Positions 1 to 6,940 of a stretch of 10,938 nucleotides of DNA are shown here, in pieces. The number at the start of each line of letters is the position of its first letter. Position 1 is the first letter of the stretch. The notes below the pieces were generated by a model that was given only the letters and a program-made list of their open reading frames with translations, was not told the origin of the DNA and made no database searches. This stretch comes from Anaerolineae bacterium (lineage in GTDB: Bacteria > Chloroflexota > Anaerolineae > B4-G1 > SLSP01): contig JAFGNI010000571.1 in the NCBI GenBank assembly GCA_016927095.1, positions 1 through 10,938 of the forward strand. Reading direction: 5' to 3'. A program made the position numbers and the translations under genes.

Positions 1-2
1 AT

Positions 3-1799
3 GTGCGGAGAAGGCGGTATCCCAGTCTGGAAGAGCTGATGCCCGAGGTCTACCAGGAGTTCCTGGACATCGTGGACATGCTCGAGCACAACTACCGCGA
101 TATGCAGGATATGGAGTTCACCATCGAGCGGGGCACGCTGTGGATGCTTCAGACGCGGACGGGCAAGCGCACCGCTGCTGCTGCGGTGAAGATCGCGGCG
201 GACCTCGTTGACGAGGGCATCATTGGCAAAGAGGAAGCGATTATGCGCGTCGAGCCGGAGCACGTTGAGCTCCTGATGCGCCCGAGCTTTGACCCAGATG
301 CCGAGAAGACCTTGATCGCCAAGGGCCTCAACGCGTCCCCGGGTGCCGCCGTGGGTGTGGCTGTCTTCGATGCCCAGCGGGCAAAGGATGTGGCTGCCGA
401 TGGTACCCACGTCATCCTTGTCCGTCCTGAGACCGCGCCGGACGATGTGCCCGGCATGCTGGCTTCCAAGGGCGTGCTGACCCAGAAGGGTGGCGCGACC
501 TCGCACGCCGCCGTCGTGGCCCGCGGGAGCAACATACCGTGTGTGGCCGGTTGTGAGGAGATCACCGTTGACGCCAATCGCGGTCAGTTCACGACAGCCG
601 ACGGCAAGGTCATCAAGGATGGGGATACCATCTCCATTGACGGCTTCACCGGCGAGGTCTTCGCTGGCGCCGTGCCGCTGACCGAGGCCGAGTATTCCGA
701 GCAGATCGACCTGGTCAAGCTCTTGGGGTGGGCGGATGAGATCCGCAAGCTAGGTGTCCGCACCAATGCGGATACGCCTGTGGACGCCACCCGCGCCATC
801 GAGTTCGGCGCCGAGGGCATCGGGCTCTGCCGGACGGAGCACATGTTCTTCGATCCGCGCGCGCGTGACGCGGTAGTTGGCATGATCCTTGCCAAGGACC
901 AGGCAGCTCGCAACGCTGCCCTGGACAAGATGCTGCCTTTCCAGGAGCAGGACTTTGAGGGCATCTTTGAGGCGATGGACGGCAAGCCCGTGATCATGCG
1001 CCTGATCGATCCCCCGATGCACGAGTTCCTCCCCCCCTACCACGAGCTGATCGAGGAGGTTGCCACGCTCCGCGTGACCGATCCCGATTCCGAGGAGCTC
1101 AAGGAGAAGGAGAGGATGCTCGAGGTTGTCTCCGGTATGTGGGAAGTCAACCCGATGATGGGCCTTCGCGGTTGCCGCGCGGGTATCATGTACGAGGGTT
1201 TGACCGAGATGCAGACCCGCGCCTACTTCCAGGCGGCCTGCCGCTGCGCTAAGCGTGGTGTCGATGTCCACCCCGAGGTGATGATCCCGCTGGTAGGCGT
1301 GGTGGCCGAGCTGAAGCTGGAGCGCGAGAAGCTCGAGGCTGTCGCCAAAGAGGTGATGGAAGAAGAGGGCATCGAGGTGCCGGCGATCTTTGGCACGATG
1401 ATCGAGGTGCCGCGCGCCGCTCTGACCTCTGGAGAGATTGCGCCGTATGCCCAGTTCTACTCCTTCGGCACGAACGACCTCACGCAGATGACCTACGGCT
1501 ACAGCCGTGACGACGCCGAGGGCAAGTTCCTGCTCCAATACGTGGACCGCGGCATCCTGCCGAAGAACCCCTTCCAATCGCTGGATCAGACGGGTGTCGG
1601 GCGGCTCGTTGAGATGTGCGTCAAAGAGGGCAAAGCGGTCAATCCTGACCTCGAGATCGGTATCTGCGGTGAGCACGGTGGTGATCCTGACTCCATCGAC
1701 TTCTGCTACCGCGCCGGTCTGGACTACGTGAGCTGCTCCCCCTTCCGCGTGCCCGTGGCACGTCTGTCGGCGGCGCAGGCGACGATTCGCAACGGGTAG
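3..1799 (+). CDS. ppdK: pyruvate, phosphate dikinase, C-terminal two thirds (5' end outside window)
   Basis: Cytoplasmic enzyme interconverting pyruvate, ATP and phosphate with phosphoenolpyruvate, AMP and pyrophosphate. What is present: the end of the ATP-grasp domain (DMQDMEFTIE near residues 33-42, LQTRTGKRTA near 49-58), the swivelling phosphohistidine domain with TSHAAVVARG and the phospho-carrier His168, and the PEP/pyruvate TIM barrel. Barrel residues include Arg277 (GLCRTEH), Arg333 (MRLIDPP), Glu468 (MIEVPRA), Asn491-Asp492 (GTNDLTQM) and the acid/base Cys555 (CGEHGGDP). All expected catalytic residues are intact. Compared with the roughly 875-residue Clostridium symbiosum enzyme, about 285 N-terminal residues are missing, so the gene starts upstream of the window; the GTG at 3 is only where the open frame begins. 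The first eight residues do not resemble the conserved RTPQP region expected there. It is followed by a strong terminator and converges on the next gene. The alternative, PEP synthase or PTS enzyme I, is excluded by the PPDK-specific sequence throughout. Confidence 0.97.
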   Translation: MRRRRYPSLEELMPEVYQEFLDIVDMLEHNYRDMQDMEFTIERGTLWMLQTRTGKRTAAAAVKIAADLVDEGIIGKEEAIMRVEPEHVELLMRPSFDPDAEKTLIAKGLNASPGAAVGVAVFDAQRAKDVAADGTHVILVRPETAPDDVPGMLASKGVLTQKGGATSHAAVVARGSNIPCVAGCEEITVDANRGQFTTADGKVIKDGDTISIDGFTGEVFAGAVPLTEAEYSEQIDLVKLLGWADEIRKLGVRTNADTPVDATRAIEFGAEGIGLCRTEHMFFDPRARDAVVGMILAKDQAARNAALDKMLPFQEQDFEGIFEAMDGKPVIMRLIDPPMHEFLPPYHELIEEVATLRVTDPDSEELKEKERMLEVVSGMWEVNPMMGLRGCRAGIMYEGLTEMQTRAYFQAACRCAKRGVDVHPEVMIPLVGVVAELKLEREKLEAVAKEVMEEEGIEVPAIFGTMIEVPRAALTSGEIAPYAQFYSFGTNDLTQMTYGYSRDDAEGKFLLQYVDRGILPKNPFQSLDQTGVGRLVEMCVKEGKAVNPDLEIGICGEHGGDPDSIDFCYRAGLDYVSCSPFRVPVARLSAAQATIRNG

Positions 1800-1830
1800 C
1801 CGATCAGCAGCACAAGTACGTACACGTGAG

Positions 1831-1860
1831 CGGCGCGCCACCTTGGTGGCGCGCCGTTTT
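1831..1860 (+). terminator. rho-independent terminator of ppdK
   Basis: A perfect 12-bp GC-rich inverted repeat, CGGCGCGCCACC (1831-1842) and GGTGGCGCGCCG (1845-1856), is separated by TT and followed directly by TTTT (1857-1860). It lies 31 bp after the ppdK stop codon. Read on the minus strand the stem is not followed by a T-run, so it should act mainly on plus-strand transcripts. Confidence 0.9.
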
Positions 1861-1885
1861 GCATGATCTCTGTCGCCGGTCGTGA

Positions 1886-1905
1886 CCTCTGGCCTCGGCC
1901 AGAGG
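1886..1905 (-). terminator. hairpin just past the cyclase/ATPase gene stop, possible weak terminator
   Basis: A 9-bp perfect inverted repeat (CCTCTGGCC, TC, GGCCAGAGG) begins three bases beyond the stop codon of the minus-strand gene. No T-tract follows it in that direction, so it may act as a factor-assisted terminator or a 3' stability hairpin rather than a classical intrinsic terminator. Confidence 0.35.
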
Positions 1906-1908
1906 CCG

Positions 1909-4900
1909 TCAGGGCGCTAGCTCAATGGGTTGCCAGAGGGGGTTGACGTCGGACAGGATCGAACCGATGCGCGTGGCGTAGGCGGCCCGGATCTCCCGGT
2001 GCAACGGGATGTGTTCCAGATAGGTCCTGCGGTAGTGGCTGTCCGGCGGGATCATCGCGTGTTTTCGCATCATCTCGTCATAGGCGCGGCGCAGGAAGCG
2101 GTTTTCTAGGTCCTGAAGCTGGTTTGCCGCGAGCGCTTGACTGTAGCGCAGGAGCACTTCCTCGCTGACGCACTCTATGATCTGGACAAACCCGAACATC
2201 TGGTAGATCTCGTAAGCTCGCTGGGCCGAGTTGAGCGCCGCCTCCACGAAGCCGTGAGCCTGCTCGGGATCAGAGACGAATTGTGAAAGGCCGAGATAGG
2301 CTGCGCTGGCTTTGCACCGCGCGGCCATCTCATACTGCAGCGAGACCAGTGGGTTCTCCTCCGAGAGTTGGATGACCTGCTCTGTCAGGGATACGGTTCT
2401 CTCCAAACACCGAACGGTCGCTTCAGTATCGCCCCGCGTTGCCGTACGAACGCCTTCTGCGTTCTGCAGCATTGCTTCCACCAGCCTCAGACTGGCCAGC
2501 GCGCGGTCGTGGACAGGTTCTCCGATCTCGTGAATCCGCGCCAGCGTCTCTCGGGCGCTCTCGAGATCCGCCTCAGCCATGTGGATCTGGGCCATATGGA
2601 AGAGCGGGAAGGCCGCTCGCGGACAAGGGAGTTGGATGCGATAGCTATCCTGGAGAAGATCCAGACCTGCGATGTGATCCCCTAGGTAGATGCCGATGAT
2701 GCGACCGCAAGCTTGCAGCGCCTGACTTTCCATCGGTCGATGCCCTAGTTCACGGCTAGCGTGGAGGCGCTCCTGCTGGTATTCGCTCAGGAGCCGGTAG
2801 TAGTCACCGCTGCGTTCGAACTCCAGCCCCAGCAGGTTCAGCAGGGACATCTGCACGACCTTGTCCTCGAGCGCTTCACTCATCGTCAGAGCAGCGGCAG
2901 CCTCCAGGTACTCCATGCTGCGCTCCGGGCTGTCGCCAAAGGCGTAGATCCCTCCCATGCCGACGAGAATCCTGGCTTCGTAGGTCCGATTCTCGGACAC
3001 GCGCGCAAGCTCCAGCGCTTCGTCTGCCAGGTCTTGCCAGATAGGATCGCTGAGCGCCAGGCTTTGGTTGACCCTTGCCAGCAGGCTATCCAGCTCACGC
3101 CGCACGTCACCGATCTCTCGTGACAGCCGCAGTGCCTCGCGGGCCATGGGGATGCCCCGCTCGATGTCGGTCCGGCGGTCCTGATCTCCCACCCCCGGCT
3201 GGTGCAGCAAGGCGTCGATGAGACAGGTGGGATCGTCCGTGAGTTCGCGCGCCAGGGGCAAGAGGGCCTCGGCATCGGCCCGCATCTTCTCGAATTCTGC
3301 CATCAGGTAGTAGACGTGGTGGCGCTGCATCAGCGCGTGGAACCGCTGTGCCTTGATCTCCTCTTCAGGGACAAGGGGCTGCGAACGCGATGCCAGTTCC
3401 TCAAGCAGCCCTAGGGCATGCGTGTAGTGCTGCGCAGCTTCGGCATTGGCATAGATGTCCTTGACGTAGTCGGCGTTGCGCAGCGTGTACTCCAGTTCCT
3501 TGTCGGGCCGGTTGGCGTGCTGGTAGTGAAGGGCCAGTGTCCCGTAATGCTGCTCTGGGTTGGAAGCGCCCGCTGCCTCCTCGCCGGTGACGAAACGCTC
3601 TTCGATGTATTCCGCGATCTGCAGGTGGTAGGCCGCTCGCTGTGAGGTCAAGAGGCTGTCATAAATCGCATCCCGCACCAGCTTGGAGCGGAAGGTGTAC
3701 TCCACACCGAGGTCAGCGCCGCGGCCTTGCTCGGATATCAATTGCACACGCTGGAGCGAGGTCAGCAATGCTTTGAGGTTCTTCTGATCCGGCATGATTG
3801 CGCCGAGCAGGTCAAACCAGAAGCTGTAGCCGATCACCGCTGCTCGCTGCAGGAGTTGCTGCTCTGCCGGTGGCAGCCGGTCGATTCTGGCCATCAACAG
3901 CCCTTGGAGGCTGTCAGGTAGCGCCAAAGGGGTGACGGTCTTCGATGCACGCCAGCGCTCCTCACCGGCTTCCTGACCGTCGGGCTCGCTCTCACGAACC
4001 AAGCTGCCGTTGGCGATCAGCGAGCGCACCAATTCCTGGATAAAGAAGGGGTTGCCCTCCGCTTTTTGGATGACTGTGGCAACGGTTGCCTCCGGCAGTA
4101 CGTCTTCCCCAATCATCTGTTCGATGAGGGTGCGGCTCTGTTCGGCTGTGAGAGGGTCTAGGTGGACCGCGACGAGGCGATGAGGGTACTCTGTCTCCAC
4201 GTGGTGTCTGAACTCCCAGGCTCGAGAGCGGCGATCGGGCCGGAAGACGCAGAGCCAGAGGAGGCTGAGGTAGTCACAGATCGGGAGGCAGTACTTGAGG
4301 AGCTCCAGCGACGTCGCGTCGGCCCAATGCATATCGCTGAAGCTCACGATCAGGGGCGCTTGTCGGGCCAGCGCCTCCAACCAGCTCCTTATCGCCAGAA
4401 AAAGTCGCTGGCGGAGGCTCTCGGCATCCAGATGTTCGATCTGTTCTGAGAAAGCCGGCTCCAGGGGTAAGCCCAGGAAACGGGCGAAGTCGGGATAGTA
4501 CTCCGCCATGCCTGCCCCCCACAGCGCCTCGGTCTCCCGCCGCAGGCGGTCTCGCGTCTGCTCTCTAGGCTCATCACTTCGCGTCCCCAGCCAGTTGCGG
4601 AGCAGATCCTGCCACATCGCGTAAGGTTGTGTGCGGTCATAGGATCGCGCGCGCCCGCGAATCTCCCGTAGCCGGGGCTGGGCGGCCGGCCGTGTCTCGG
4701 CGGCAGCCTCCGGCCCATCGCCCGAGCCATCCGTGTGCGAGATCTCTGCGATCAGTGCTTCCTGGCGCGCAAAGTGCCGACGCGCCTCGCGGACCAACAG
4801 GGACTTGCCCATCCCCTGTTCGCCTGTCAGGAGCACGATGCTACCGCGCCCTTCACGAAGATCCTCCACGCACTGGATTACCGTAGCCATCGCGCGATCT

Positions 4901-5868
4901 CTGCCGATCAAGCGGGCCAATTCATACTCCTGCGGCTGATCGGGTTGGACGTGCGATGCCAGGGGACGGTAGACGGAGACGAGCTGGCTGACGCCTTTGA
5001 CCGAGATCTCACCCAAGGGAAGCCAGTCAAACTGATCCTCCACCAGCCGCTGCGTGTTCTCGCTGACCAGAACGGTCCCGGGTTCTGCGGCTTGCTCCAT
5101 CCTGGCAGCAAGGGCAATGGCTTCGCCCATCGCCGTGTTCTCGCTGTGGGTTTGGTGGTCACCGACGCTGGCAACGATCACCTCGCCGGTGTTCACGCCA
5201 ACCCGCAAGGAGAGCTCGATGCCCTCCTGTGCCGCGAGGTTGTCGGCGTACGTTCGAATGGCCCGCTGCATCGCCATCGCGGCAAGGACGCCGCGCTCCG
5301 GATCGTCTTCGTGCGCAATCTGTGTCCCGAAGAAGGCCACCAGCCCATCGCCACGGAACTGGTCCACGTGGCCGCCAAAGCGATAGATCTCCGCCTCAAG
5401 CACCTGGAACATTTGGTTCATGATCTCGACCCAGGCCTCACTTCCCACCCTTTCAAGGAGATTGGTCGAACCATGAACGTCGGCCATGATGATGGTGGCT
5501 ACACGTCGCTCGCCCTCCAACTGTGGGGTTGGTGAGATCGATCGCTCTGCGGCTTCAACGGGTAAGGGCCTGCGCCGGTCGTGTCCGGCTACCGGGGATG
5601 ACGCCTCCACGGGAGCCAGACTCTGTACCGTTGTCGGGGCTCGCAAGGGGGCCGGCGGAAGCTGGGTGCCGCAGTTGATGCAATAGCGGTAGGTGAGTGG
5701 GTTGGCGGTGCCACAGGTGACACACAGCTTGACCAGCCGGCTGCCACACATCCCACAGAAGCGCGCATCCGCGCGGTTCTCGAAGCCGCAGCTTTCACAT
5801 AGCATAGGGTAGGGCCCCAATGGATGGGCGCACGCGCGACCGATCGTGCCAGACTGCGGTGCGCCCAC
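1909..5868 (-). CDS. multidomain regulator: double zinc ribbon, class III cyclase domain, AAA/STAND-like ATPase, TPR tail
   Basis: A 1319-residue protein, function unproven. Two zinc ribbons come first (Cys24/27/38/41 and Cys49/52/63/66), then a linker. A class III nucleotidyl cyclase homology domain follows (about 120-303), then a P-loop ATPase module (about 316-700) with Walker A GEQGMGKS at 349-356 and a Walker B-like SDMHWAD at 511-517. Last is a long helical, TPR-like region (about 775-1290). The cyclase domain keeps both metal-binding aspartates (Asp130, Asp174) and the transition-state arginine (Arg256). It has Gln170 where the base-selecting lysine usually lies and Ala252 in place of the transition-state asparagine, so catalysis is doubtful. 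The domain order resembles the cyclase-ATPase-TPR regulators common in Actinobacteria and Chloroflexota. The GTG start is chosen because AGGAG lies six bases upstream; the in-frame ATG at codon 22 has no such site. It follows the cyclic-nucleotide-binding gene by 44 bp, probably in one operon. No transmembrane segment is seen. Confidence 0.9.
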   Translation of the reverse strand: MGAPQSGTIGRACAHPLGPYPMLCESCGFENRADARFCGMCGSRLVKLCVTCGTANPLTYRYCINCGTQLPPAPLRAPTTVQSLAPVEASSPVAGHDRRRPLPVEAAERSISPTPQLEGERRVATIIMADVHGSTNLLERVGSEAWVEIMNQMFQVLEAEIYRFGGHVDQFRGDGLVAFFGTQIAHEDDPERGVLAAMAMQRAIRTYADNLAAQEGIELSLRVGVNTGEVIVASVGDHQTHSENTAMGEAIALAARMEQAAEPGTVLVSENTQRLVEDQFDWLPLGEISVKGVSQLVSVYRPLASHVQPDQPQEYELARLIGRDRAMATVIQCVEDLREGRGSIVLLTGEQGMGKSLLVREARRHFARQEALIAEISHTDGSGDGPEAAAETRPAAQPRLREIRGRARSYDRTQPYAMWQDLLRNWLGTRSDEPREQTRDRLRRETEALWGAGMAEYYPDFARFLGLPLEPAFSEQIEHLDAESLRQRLFLAIRSWLEALARQAPLIVSFSDMHWADATSLELLKYCLPICDYLSLLWLCVFRPDRRSRAWEFRHHVETEYPHRLVAVHLDPLTAEQSRTLIEQMIGEDVLPEATVATVIQKAEGNPFFIQELVRSLIANGSLVRESEPDGQEAGEERWRASKTVTPLALPDSLQGLLMARIDRLPPAEQQLLQRAAVIGYSFWFDLLGAIMPDQKNLKALLTSLQRVQLISEQGRGADLGVEYTFRSKLVRDAIYDSLLTSQRAAYHLQIAEYIEERFVTGEEAAGASNPEQHYGTLALHYQHANRPDKELEYTLRNADYVKDIYANAEAAQHYTHALGLLEELASRSQPLVPEEEIKAQRFHALMQRHHVYYLMAEFEKMRADAEALLPLARELTDDPTCLIDALLHQPGVGDQDRRTDIERGIPMAREALRLSREIGDVRRELDSLLARVNQSLALSDPIWQDLADEALELARVSENRTYEARILVGMGGIYAFGDSPERSMEYLEAAAALTMSEALEDKVVQMSLLNLLGLEFERSGDYYRLLSEYQQERLHASRELGHRPMESQALQACGRIIGIYLGDHIAGLDLLQDSYRIQLPCPRAAFPLFHMAQIHMAEADLESARETLARIHEIGEPVHDRALASLRLVEAMLQNAEGVRTATRGDTEATVRCLERTVSLTEQVIQLSEENPLVSLQYEMAARCKASAAYLGLSQFVSDPEQAHGFVEAALNSAQRAYEIYQMFGFVQIIECVSEEVLLRYSQALAANQLQDLENRFLRRAYDEMMRKHAMIPPDSHYRRTYLEHIPLHREIRAAYATRIGSILSDVNPLWQPIELAP

Positions 5869-5874
5869 CTCTAG

Positions 5875-5879
5875 CTCCT
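5875..5879 (-). promoter_or_regulatory. Shine-Dalgarno site that fixes a GTG start
   Basis: AGGAG on the minus strand, six bases before the GTG at 5868-5866. It supports GTG over the ATG 21 codons further in, which is preceded only by GGGGCCC-type sequence. The 22 residues ahead of the first zinc-ribbon cysteines are therefore probably translated. Confidence 0.65.
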
Positions 5880-5912
5880 AAGTGCTGAACGGGTCTCGGC
5901 GCGAGCTGCTGC

Positions 5913-6347
5913 CTAAAAGCTCTCCAACGCTGCCCGAAACCGCTTCACAAGCTCGACCATGATCTCAACGGCCATGTCGCCGTCGCGACGCAATACTCCC
6001 AGGAAGTTCTCACGCGGCAGAATCAGGCAACGCGTCGGTTCGGTTGCAATGACGGAGGCCGTGCGTGGCCCGCTGTCGATCAGCGCCATTTCGCCGAAGA
6101 AGCCATTCGGACCGAAGGTGTTGACCACCGTCTTCGATCCGTCCGCGCGCTCTCGGATTGCTTCGGCCTTGCCCGATACCAGTACGAAGAAACCGTAGCC
6201 CTCGCGGCCCTGGGGGACGATGACCTCGTTGGCCTTGCACTGGCGCTCGATGAAGAGGTGCGCGAGGCTGTGGAGCTGTCGTCGCTTAAGGCCGCTAAAC
6301 AAAGGGACGTCCTTGAGAATCTCTACAATCCGTTCCTCATCAGCCAT
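5913..6347 (-). CDS. stand-alone cyclic nucleotide-binding (CNB) domain protein
   Basis: A 144-residue soluble protein made almost entirely of one CNB (CAP/EPAC-type) domain, about residues 8-140. The phosphate-binding cassette reads FGEMALIDSGPRTASV (84-99). Gly85-Glu86 and Arg95 are present, which in this family contact the ribose and the cyclic phosphate, so binding of a cyclic nucleotide is likely. A C-terminal helix (about 126-142) could serve as the lid or a dimer helix. There is no DNA-binding winged helix as in CRP, nor any kinase or channel domain, so output must go through another protein. The ATG is preceded by GGAG nine bases upstream, and the gene is the first of a two-gene operon with the cyclase-domain protein. 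A role as sensor or partner of that protein is inference. Whether it binds cAMP, cGMP or another ligand cannot be read from the sequence. Confidence 0.9.
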   Translation of the reverse strand: MADEERIVEILKDVPLFSGLKRRQLHSLAHLFIERQCKANEVIVPQGREGYGFFVLVSGKAEAIRERADGSKTVVNTFGPNGFFGEMALIDSGPRTASVIATEPTRCLILPRENFLGVLRRDGDMAVEIMVELVKRFRAALESF

Positions 6348-6373
6348 GTGTCTTGTCTCCTTTTGCTTGATCG

Positions 6374-6420
6374 CGAGGTGCTAGTGGGCACACACCTCGT
6401 GCCATGTCACACGTTGTGTG
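6374..6420 (-). other. two inverted repeats in the leader of the CNB/cyclase operon
   Basis: Between the proposed promoter and the CNB start, CGAGGTG (6374-6380) pairs with CACCTCG (6393-6399). CACAC (6408-6412) pairs with GTGTG (6416-6420) across three bases. They could be leader hairpins or a CRP-type half-site pair, but neither is long enough to be diagnostic. Confidence 0.25.
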
Positions 6421-6487
6421 CAGTGATGCCGTGTATGAGGACAACCGGTTGCTCTAGGGCGCTGTTTCGTCGAACCCAGCATCCCCC

Positions 6488-6515
6488 ATTATAGCTTGCT
6501 GCGTGGCGGGCGCAA
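6488..6515 (-). promoter_or_regulatory. sigma70-type promoter for the CNB/cyclase operon
   Basis: On the minus strand a consensus TATAAT (6493 down to 6488) is preceded after 16 bp by TTGCGC (6515-6510), which matches TTGACA at its first three positions. Transcription would begin near 6481 and give a leader of about 134 nt before the CNB start codon. The strong -10 and its position support the call; the -35 is weak. Confidence 0.5.
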
Positions 6516-6547
6516 CTGTGCGCGCCAGGGCAATCGCGTCTTGGCGA

Positions 6548-6731
6548 TGTAGGTCGGCCTGTCCAGGCCGGTCTTCCGGCCCGCCGACTGCGCACCGGAA
6601 TCCCTCGATGAACCAACGCGCCCCTGCGCACATACGGCCCACGACTGCAACTAAGGCGTCTGACACGTCGGAGCGGCGCCGCGGATGGCGGCGGCTGCGC
6701 CGCCGAGTCGGCCTAGACAGGCCGACCTACA
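6548..6731. repeat. 184-bp element bounded by 16-bp inverted repeats, with internal hairpins (MITE- or REP-like)
   Basis: TGTAGGTCGGCCTGTC (6548-6563) is repeated exactly in inverted orientation at 6716-6731, and the match continues inward as AGGCCG after one mismatch. Each end is itself a hairpin: CGGCCTG-TC-CAGGCCG at 6555-6570, and GTCGGCCT-AGAC-AGGCCGAC at 6707-6726. A further GC stem lies near 6688-6706 (CGGCGG/CCGCCG). No transposase gene and no target-site duplication can be seen, and open frames crossing it look like chance. It could be a non-autonomous mobile element, a composite REP (BIME-like) repeat, or a structured RNA. This covers the middle of the 593-bp gene-free stretch 6348-6940. 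Confidence 0.55.
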
Positions 6732-6818
6732 ACGGAGGACGGGAAACCAATTAGATGCGATGGCCCTGCTGTCCGCGCCGGCACGGTGGCGTTTCATAAT
6801 CCCGAGGACCGCAGTGTC

Positions 6819-6872
6819 GCGCCCAAGGGCCTTCTGCGGGCCTTGGGCGCTCGGGCCGAAGGCCTTGGGCGC
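6819..6872. repeat. cluster of inverted and direct short repeats upstream of the GH65 gene
   Basis: GCGCCCAAGG (6819-6828) is the reverse complement of CCTTGGGCGC, which occurs twice, at 6841-6850 and 6863-6872. The two latter copies lie inside a 13-bp direct repeat, GGCCTTGGGCGCT (6839-6851 and 6861-6873). The first arm can thus pair with either downstream copy, giving two mutually exclusive hairpins. The -35 region of the putative GH65 promoter falls inside the last copy. Confidence 0.6.
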
Positions 6873-6894
6873 TGCCGCGATGTGGTTGTATACT
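6865..6894 (+). promoter_or_regulatory. putative promoter for the GH65 phosphorylase gene
   Basis: TTGGGC (6865-6870), 18 bp, TATACT (6889-6894), giving a start near 6901 and a leader of about 40 nt. The -10 is good and the -35 is poor. The -35 overlaps the short repeat cluster, so a regulator bound there could block it. Confidence 0.4.
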
Positions 6895-6940
6895 ATGGTG
6901 CACCACACCGAGCAGCGAAGGGCTATTCCAGGAGGGATCC

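Noticed and set aside
750..1841. 363-residue open frame antisense to ppdK
   Set aside because: It is a shadow of a gene with all catalytic motifs intact, it would have to run through the ppdK terminator, and it has no recognisable domain.
4735..5535. 266-residue open frame antisense to the cyclase domain
   Set aside because: The opposite strand encodes clear cyclase and P-loop motifs over the same interval; this frame has none.
1909..6347. Pycsar-type anti-phage system (cyclase plus CNB effector)
   Set aside because: Pycsar cyclases are compact and their partners carry a TIR or membrane effector fused to the CNB domain. Here the cyclase is degenerate within a large ATPase/TPR protein and the CNB protein has no effector.
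5913..6347. CRP/FNR-type transcription factor
   Set aside because: The protein ends straight after the CNB domain and its C-terminal helix, so there is no winged helix for DNA binding.
6819..6872. CRISPR array
   Set aside because: The repeats are only 10-13 bp, three in number with one inverted, and there are no regular spacers or cas genes.
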